Shown in pieces: positions 58,855 through 64,000 of a DNA stretch of 64,000 nt. Both the position numbers and the translations under genes were made by a program. This DNA comes from Galbibacter pacificus (GTDB lineage Bacteria > Bacteroidota > Bacteroidia > Flavobacteriales > Flavobacteriaceae): positions 1 to 64,000 of the forward strand of contig NZ_JAPMUA010000001.1 of the NCBI RefSeq assembly GCF_029603155.1, read 5' to 3'. Position 1 is the stretch's first letter. Each line of letters opens with the position of its first letter. Below the pieces are notes generated by a model. The model did no database searches. It had not been told where the DNA came from and saw nothing but the letters and a program-made list of their open reading frames with translations.

Positions 58855-59634
58855 TTAAACGGAAGCAAATATATCTTCCATTTTTTGTTTTTCTTCTTCT
58901 GCTAAAGTAGGGTCTACAAGAATTCTACCGCTATGCTCATCGGTAATAATTTTTTTACGAGAGGCTATTTCCATTTGCACCTGTGGTGGAATGGTAAAGA
59001 AAGACCCTCCAGAGGCACCACGCTCAATGGCAACTACGGCCAAGCCGTTTTTAACGCTGCTTCTTATTCTTTTGTAGGCTCCAAGCAATCTTTCCTCGAT
59101 AAGCTCTTCATGCTCAATGCTCATGTTCATGAGGGCTTTCTCTTCTTTTTCAGTTTCTTTTAAAATGTCGTCAAGCTCTCCTTTTTTGTGCTTTAGGTGA
59201 TTTTCCCTTTCGCTTAAACGCTCTTTTGTTTGAGAAATAACCTCTTTCTTTTGCTCAATCTGGACCTTGAATTCTTTTATATGTTTTTCGGCCAGTTCGA
59301 TTTCTAATTCCTGAAATTCAATTTCTTTGGAAAGCGAATTGAATTCCCTGTTGTTTCGAACGTTTTTTTGTTGCTCGGTGTATTTTTTGATAGAGACTTT
59401 TGCTTCTTCAATGAGGTTCTTTTTGTTAGAAATCTCATGGGTTATTTCTTCAAGGTTCCCGTTGAGTTTCTCCAAACGTGTTTTTAAACCTTCAACTTCA
59501 TCTTCAAGATCTTCTACCTCCAAAGGTAATTCCCCACGAACATTTCTAATCTCATCGATACGTGAATCGATAAGTTGCAAATCGTATAAGGTTCTTAATT
59601 TTTCTTCTACTGTTGCTTCTGTTTTCTTTGCCAT
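58855..59634 (-). CDS. Coiled-coil protein with a degenerate C4 zinc ribbon
   Basis: 259 residues: a long antiparallel coiled coil (about 10-195) and a C-terminal small domain (about 200-259) that aligns with the C4-type zinc ribbon of this bacterial family (zf-RING_7). The four metal cysteines are replaced: S208 and S211 (GASGGSF) and D232 and S235 (TDEHSGRILVD), though the surrounding consensus (ERGA, PP, GRILVDPTL) is kept. Molecular role not established. It overlaps no gene and starts six bases downstream of the Nif3-like gene on the same strand. Confidence 0.9.
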   Translation of the reverse strand: MAKKTEATVEEKLRTLYDLQLIDSRIDEIRNVRGELPLEVEDLEDEVEGLKTRLEKLNGNLEEITHEISNKKNLIEEAKVSIKKYTEQQKNVRNNREFNSLSKEIEFQELEIELAEKHIKEFKVQIEQKKEVISQTKERLSERENHLKHKKGELDDILKETEKEEKALMNMSIEHEELIEERLLGAYKRIRSSVKNGLAVVAIERGASGGSFFTIPPQVQMEIASRKKIITDEHSGRILVDPTLAEEEKQKMEDIFASV

Positions 59635-59640
59635 ATTTCT

Positions 59641-60735
59641 TTATAAATACTTGACGGGATTTGTATTACAAACTGATAAAACGACTGCAAAATTAGTGAA
59701 TTTTTTTGTAAGATACTCAACTAAAAGATTTTTTGTGAACTGTTCTGTTTCATAGTGGCCTATATCTGCTATAATCATCTTGTTTTCAGCTTTATAAAAG
59801 TCGTGATATTTCACATCGCCGGTAATATAGATGTCTGCTCCGGAAGCAATGGCGCTGGAAATGCCAAATGCACCGCTGCCGCCCAGTACCGCTACTTTTT
59901 TTATTTTTTTATCAATTAGTTTAGAATGTCTTATGCATTCGGTTTGCATGTGTTCTTTTACGAATTTAAGAAAATCTGCCGGATTTTGAGGGGTTTCCAG
60001 CTCTCCGATCATGCCAATACCGATATGCTGATTGGAGTTTTCCAGCGTTGTTATTTCAAAGGCAACCTCTTCATATGGATGGTTATTGAACAAGGCCTTT
60101 AATATTTTAGCCTCTGCATGTTTGGGAAAGGTAATTCCAATTTGCGTTTCTTCTTCGTAATGTGTTTTTCCTTTTTCACCAACAACTGGGCTGGAATTTT
60201 CATTTCCTTTAAAGCTGCCTTTTCCTTCAACGTTAAAACTGCAGTGGTCATAATTACCAATAGAACCGCCTCCGGCATCAAACAAGGCTTCCCTTACTTT
60301 GTTGGCTTCTTTGATAGGCACAAAAGTATGTAGCTTTTTTATGGTATGTTTTTGGGGGATGAGCACTTGTTTGTTCTTGAGTCCCAAAACCTCGCATATT
60401 TTGGCATTTACACCCACAAAGCTATTGTCTAGGGCGGTATGTATGGCGTAAATGGCAATGTCGTTTTTTATTGCTTTATGCACGACGCGCTCGACATAAT
60501 TTTTTCCTGTAATTTTTTTAAGTCCGCTAAAAATAATCGGGTGAAAACTTACAATAAGGTTGCAGTTTTTTTCAATAGCTTCGTCTATAACTTCCTCCAA
60601 CGTATCCAAGCAAACTAGCACACCGCTTGCTTCGTTGTTTTTATCGCCTACAAGCAGGCCTACATTGTCAAAATCTTCGGCATATGTCAAGGGCGCTAGT
60701 TCTTCTATTCCATTTATTACTTCCTGAATAAGCAT
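59641..60735 (-). CDS. Nif3-like dinuclear metal centre protein (GTP cyclohydrolase I type 2/YqfO family)
   Basis: 364 residues from the ATG giving MLIQEVINGIEELAP. The Nif3 fold with the metal-site segments SFHPIIFSGLKKIT, IYAIHTALDNSF and, near the end, GDVKYHDFY and DIGHYETE. An insertion of about 120 residues in the middle (IPQKHTIKKLHTFVP...) is the PII-like domain of the YqfO subgroup. Likely hexameric; biochemical role not known. A promoter box (60751-60758) lies 16 bases upstream and rules out the TTG start at 60753. Co-transcribed with the zinc-ribbon gene. Confidence 0.92.
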   Translation of the reverse strand: MLIQEVINGIEELAPLTYAEDFDNVGLLVGDKNNEASGVLVCLDTLEEVIDEAIEKNCNLIVSFHPIIFSGLKKITGKNYVERVVHKAIKNDIAIYAIHTALDNSFVGVNAKICEVLGLKNKQVLIPQKHTIKKLHTFVPIKEANKVREALFDAGGGSIGNYDHCSFNVEGKGSFKGNENSSPVVGEKGKTHYEEETQIGITFPKHAEAKILKALFNNHPYEEVAFEITTLENSNQHIGIGMIGELETPQNPADFLKFVKEHMQTECIRHSKLIDKKIKKVAVLGGSGAFGISSAIASGADIYITGDVKYHDFYKAENKMIIADIGHYETEQFTKNLLVEYLTKKFTNFAVVLSVCNTNPVKYL

Positions 60736-60750
60736 ACGATCATTTTTTTT

Positions 60751-60758
60751 CAAAGATA
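60751..60758 (-). promoter_or_regulatory. -7 promoter element of the Nif3-like gene
   Basis: Reads TATCTTTG on the minus strand, exact TAnnTTTG. A plus-strand near-match TAATTTCG (60767-60774, one mismatch) nearby may serve lpxK. Confidence 0.6.
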
Positions 60759-60779
60759 AAATATTCTAATTTCGCTTTT

Positions 60780-61781
60780 ATGCGAAGTTGGAGAAAATTA
60801 CTTTTACCACTTTCCTGGATCTACGGAATAGTGATTTATGTAAGAAACTGCTTATTTGATGCTCAGGTGCTCAAATCGGTAAGTTATGAATTCCCGTTAA
60901 TCTGTATCGGAAACCTAAGTGTTGGCGGAACTGGAAAAACGCCCATGACAGAATACGTTGTCACGTTTTTAAAGGAAAAATATAAGGTTGCGATTTTGAG
61001 CAGGGGTTATAAAAGAGCCACAAAAGGTTTTGTTTTGGCCGCTAAAAATGTAAGTGTGCGGGATATAGGGGACGAGCCTTTTCAGTATTATCATAAGCTA
61101 AAAGGAGTTACCGTTGCGGTTGATGAAGACAGAAGGCACGGGATACGGAAATTGGAGGCTGAAAATGTTGAAGTAATTGTTTTGGACGATGCTTTTCAGC
61201 ACAGAAAGGTAAAAGCGGGGCTTAATATTTTGCTAAGCACGTATTCCGAACTGTATACCGATGATTTTTTATTGCCGGCAGGGAACCTTAGGGACTTAAA
61301 ATCGCAGGCCAAAAGGGCCGACGTTGTTGTCGTGACAAAATGCCCAGAGGAATTGAATGTAGAAAGCCGGAAAGAAATTGTAAAAAAATTGAAGATTGCC
61401 CCGCACCAAGAGGTGTATTTTTCTAGAATAGCTTATAGTGATACGGTAAGGAACACCGCTGAAGCCATTGGCCTCGATGAACTTAATGACAAAGAAATTA
61501 CACTGGTTACCGGAATTGCTCATCCAAGGCCCTTGTTGGAATATTTAAAGAATGAAAAAATTCACTTTAAGCATCAAGTATATGCCGATCACCATAATTT
61601 TACAACGTCGGAAATTGAATCTTTAAAGAAGAAGCCTTTTGTCCTTACCACCGAAAAAGATTTTGTAAGGCTTGAGCCGTATCTGGAAAATTTATATTAT
61701 TTGCCCATTACCACGGCTTTTTTAGCAGATGAGAAGAATTTTCAGGCCCGGATATTGAATTTTACTACTAATAATTCCTAA
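60780..61781 (+). CDS. lpxK: Tetraacyldisaccharide 4'-kinase
   Basis: 333 residues. Phosphorylates the lipid A precursor at the 4' position, the sixth step of lipid A synthesis, at the inner membrane. N-terminal membrane-associated helix (SWIYGIVIYVRNCLF), Walker A ICIGNLSVGGTGKTP and the LSRGYKR and VIVLDDAFQHRKV segments are typical. Its stop overlaps by four bases with that of the convergent histidine kinase gene. Confidence 0.95.
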   Translation: MRSWRKLLLPLSWIYGIVIYVRNCLFDAQVLKSVSYEFPLICIGNLSVGGTGKTPMTEYVVTFLKEKYKVAILSRGYKRATKGFVLAAKNVSVRDIGDEPFQYYHKLKGVTVAVDEDRRHGIRKLEAENVEVIVLDDAFQHRKVKAGLNILLSTYSELYTDDFLLPAGNLRDLKSQAKRADVVVVTKCPEELNVESRKEIVKKLKIAPHQEVYFSRIAYSDTVRNTAEAIGLDELNDKEITLVTGIAHPRPLLEYLKNEKIHFKHQVYADHHNFTTSEIESLKKKPFVLTTEKDFVRLEPYLENLYYLPITTAFLADEKNFQARILNFTTNNS

Positions 61782-63970
61782 GCATGGCTTCCGGTCCTCA
61801 GGATAGAAGCACCAATTATTTTATAAAAAGAATCGGGTTTAAATGGCTTGGTGATAATGTCGTTGCATCCCGAGCTAAAGAAATCGTCTGTACTTTCGTC
61901 CAGGGTTAGGGCCGTTAAAGCAATAATAGGGATGGTTTTGTTGAACTTCCGGATTTCCTCGGTAGCTTTCAGGCCGCTTATTCCTGGCATATGGATATCC
62001 ATTAAAATTAAATCGTAATTATTTTCTTTGGCAAGTTTAATGGCTTCGTAGCCATTATCGGCCACATCGGACGATATTCCTTTTTTGGCAAGCATTTTTT
62101 TGGTAATGACCTGATTTATTTTATTGTCTTCTACCACCAGTAAATGCAAGTTGCTTAGGGAAGCTTCTTCGAGTTCTTCTGTTTTTTCCTCCTCTATTTC
62201 TGAAGGGTCTGGGGCCTGGAATTCCAAATCGAAATAAAAAGAGCTTCCCATGCCCAGCTCACTTTTCACATAAATATCGCTGTCAAACAGGCTTAAAAGG
62301 CTTTTTACAATGGTAAGCCCCAGTCCTGTACCGCCATATTGCCTGTTGATTTGTATGGAGCCTTGAGAGAAACTTTCAAAGATATTTTTTTGCATTTCCT
62401 CAGAAATCCCAATGCCATCGTCATTAACTTCAAAATGAATTTTATAATGGTCATCACTGGCACTGATGAGTTTTGTAAGTAAAATTACTTTGCCGTTTTC
62501 GGTAAATTTCAGGGCATTCCCAACAAGGTTAATTAAAATCTGGGAAAGCTTTAGTGGGTCGCCTATAAGTTTTATAGGCGTGTTTTTGTCCATATCAAGG
62601 ATAATGGAATTTTTATTTTCTTTTGCGGTTTGGCTTAAAGAAAACGTTACGTCTTCCAGTGTTTTATGCAGGTCGAACAAAGTACGTTCTGCGGTTAATT
62701 TGTTGGCATCTATTTTATTTATCTGAAGGATGTCATTGATAAAATCTAAAAGGTATTCCCCAGAAAATTTCAGCGATTTTAAATGTTCTTTTTGGCTATC
62801 CTTGGGGTCTTCTTCCAATAATAAATGTGTGAGCCCGGTTACGGCATAAAGCGGGGTCCTTAATTCGTGGCTTACCGTAGATAGAAACTGTCCTTTGGCT
62901 TTCATGGCCCTTTCGGCTTCTTCTTTGGCTATTTGCAGTTCCTTGTTCTTTTTTAAGAGTAAATCGTTTGTTTTAAATTTTATCTGGTTATTCCTGTACA
63001 GTGAAATAGTTAACAGCGAAATAATAATAAGCAACGCCGAACTAAGCACTGAAGTTAATTTAGAGATATTTACTTTTTGTTGCTGTTCCAGCTCGTCCTG
63101 GCTCATCCTTGCAATAACATTGTTTAAAAACTTGGCTTCATTGGCATAGGCGGCTTCGTTTTGTTTTCTTATAATTTCGGGATTGAAATATTTTTGGAGG
63201 ATGCTATCTGCCTTTTTGTAATATAAAAGTGCGGCATAATAATCTTCTTTGGCATTGGCTATTTCATATCTTAAAGTATTTGTGCCGTATAAAATACGTG
63301 GGAACTTATGTCGGGCGGCAACCCTTAATACATTGTCAAGTAGTATGTTAGCGCTTTCATAATTGTTTTCTTTGGCATAAATCCGGGCCAGGACAAGTTG
63401 TGAAGAGGCAAGCAGATATTCTTTTTCATATTTATGATCCGGAGGGATCATTTTTTGTAATATCACTTTGGCCTTATCGTAATCTTTCAGCTCAAAATAT
63501 ATTAGCGCTTGGTTGAACAAAACAAGATTTAGAACACTTTTGTCGTTGTAATCTATGGTTTTTAAGGCTTCGTCTATGCGCTTATAGGCGTCCTCCCTTT
63601 TGTTTTTTTTGGCTTGTATATACCCTTCAAGAATAGCTGTTAATGCCCTTCCGTTGTTGTATTTGTATAAATTTAAAACTTCCCGTGCTTCTTTTAGGTA
63701 AATCTCGGAATTTATAGGTTTGTTGTATTGAATGTTTAAGCGGGCGTACAAGTTGTAAAAATCAATAATAGCTTCTGCATCATCAATGCTGGCGGCAATT
63801 TGTAGCCCTTTTTCAATTTCTAATAAGGATTTTTCGAAACTGCCTTCATTTTTATATTCATAGACACGTTGGGTAATGCTTTCAATGCTATCATTTAAGG
63901 CAGTACTTTCTTGTGCTCCTATAGGAATAGGAGACAGGTATAATAAGATTATTAGGACAAAAAAGCGCAT
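61778..63970 (-). CDS. Hybrid sensor histidine kinase with TPR-rich periplasmic sensor
   Basis: 730 residues. Order: signal peptide (GAQ, about 20), TPR-like helical periplasmic region (about 25-270), one membrane helix (about 305-325), coiled linker, HisKA with H368 in FLSTVSHELRTPLYAV, HATPase with LVGNALKFTENG, NDDGIGISEEMQKNIFESF and GGTGLGLTIVKSL, and a C-terminal receiver domain with phospho-acceptor D658 in DLILMDIHMPGISG and TKPF. The response regulator partner is not in the window. Upstream sequence to the window end is too short to show the promoter. Confidence 0.95.
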   Translation of the reverse strand: MRFFVLIILLYLSPIPIGAQESTALNDSIESITQRVYEYKNEGSFEKSLLEIEKGLQIAASIDDAEAIIDFYNLYARLNIQYNKPINSEIYLKEAREVLNLYKYNNGRALTAILEGYIQAKKNKREDAYKRIDEALKTIDYNDKSVLNLVLFNQALIYFELKDYDKAKVILQKMIPPDHKYEKEYLLASSQLVLARIYAKENNYESANILLDNVLRVAARHKFPRILYGTNTLRYEIANAKEDYYAALLYYKKADSILQKYFNPEIIRKQNEAAYANEAKFLNNVIARMSQDELEQQQKVNISKLTSVLSSALLIIISLLTISLYRNNQIKFKTNDLLLKKNKELQIAKEEAERAMKAKGQFLSTVSHELRTPLYAVTGLTHLLLEEDPKDSQKEHLKSLKFSGEYLLDFINDILQINKIDANKLTAERTLFDLHKTLEDVTFSLSQTAKENKNSIILDMDKNTPIKLIGDPLKLSQILINLVGNALKFTENGKVILLTKLISASDDHYKIHFEVNDDGIGISEEMQKNIFESFSQGSIQINRQYGGTGLGLTIVKSLLSLFDSDIYVKSELGMGSSFYFDLEFQAPDPSEIEEEKTEELEEASLSNLHLLVVEDNKINQVITKKMLAKKGISSDVADNGYEAIKLAKENNYDLILMDIHMPGISGLKATEEIRKFNKTIPIIALTALTLDESTDDFFSSGCNDIITKPFKPDSFYKIIGASILRTGSHA

Positions 63971-64000
63971 AATTATACTAATGCTAAGCAGTAAATATAA

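Noticed and set aside
1..64000. Mobile elements, prophage genes, CRISPR arrays or restriction systems
   Set aside because: I found no transposase, integrase, phage structural gene, spaced direct-repeat array or methylase-nuclease pair. All genes fit a core flavobacterial chromosome.

Overview
This is an AT-rich chromosomal segment from a bacterium of the Bacteroidota, almost certainly class Flavobacteriia (family Flavobacteriaceae). Reasons: many intergenic TAnnTTTG promoter elements (the Bacteroidota -7 box), no Shine-Dalgarno sequences, type IX secretion genes (porT and the SprA plug protein), a TamL-type outer-membrane lipoprotein, a Na+-translocating NADH:quinone reductase operon (Na+-NQR), and several families restricted to or typical of Flavobacteriia (DUF3667, DUF6747-like and DUF6702-like proteins). 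I see no insertion sequence, prophage, CRISPR array, integrase or restriction system. The window is core-type chromosome with dense, compact gene packing.

Layout. 1-110: 3' end of an rRNA operon (5S rRNA and terminator). 111-689: gene-free spacer with a GC-rich structured element. 690-9180, mostly minus: pnp, rpsO, a plus-strand lipoprotein, accD, fbaA, tamL. 9224-20101: a SpoU-type RNA methyltransferase, porT-ubiE, the potassium uptake pair trkA-trkH, an aminotransferase with a fatty acid desaturase, rsmG, a small unknown gene and pruA. 20189-22940: apaG, a DUF3667 membrane protein and the T9SS plug protein. 23102-29026: nqrABCDEF. 29106-34694: a lipoprotein, a von Willebrand-A protein, a small unknown gene overlapping apbE (the flavin transferase expected to flavinylate NqrB and NqrC), a methyltransferase and map. 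35062-39453: a four-gene unit with an M1 metallopeptidase, a DUF6702-like protein and two paralogous carboxypeptidase-regulatory-domain proteins. 39638-46979: peptidase E, rluF, tRNA-Gly, two acetyltransferases, an O-methyltransferase, PAP2, tatA, a thioredoxin-fold lipoprotein, gpmI, an ankyrin protein and a 55-residue membrane protein. 47159-56925: an M48 peptidase, a VanY-like carboxypeptidase, the kynurenine genes kynU and kmo, pirin, an MFS transporter and small genes. 56930-63970: an ABC exporter, a coiled-coil protein with a degenerate zinc ribbon, a Nif3-like protein, lpxK and a hybrid histidine kinase.

Functional threads: Na+-based respiration (nqr plus apbE, ubiE for menaquinone), envelope biogenesis and protein secretion (porT, plug, tamL, tatA, lpxK, PAP2), translation and RNA maturation (pnp, rpsO, rsmG, rluF, SpoU, map, tRNA-Gly), and tryptophan/kynurenine and proline catabolism (kmo, kynU, pruA).

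Most notable observations: loss of all four zinc ligands in two unrelated zinc-ribbon proteins (AccD and the coiled-coil protein at 58855-59634), a probable CTG start codon at 38720, a broken tRNA-Gly-like remnant upstream of the intact tRNA-Gly, two candidate structured RNAs, two unlisted small membrane-protein genes, and three convergent gene pairs whose stop codons overlap by four bases. I did not find a convincing wholly new multi-gene system; the best candidate for follow-up is the M1-peptidase cluster at 35062-39453.
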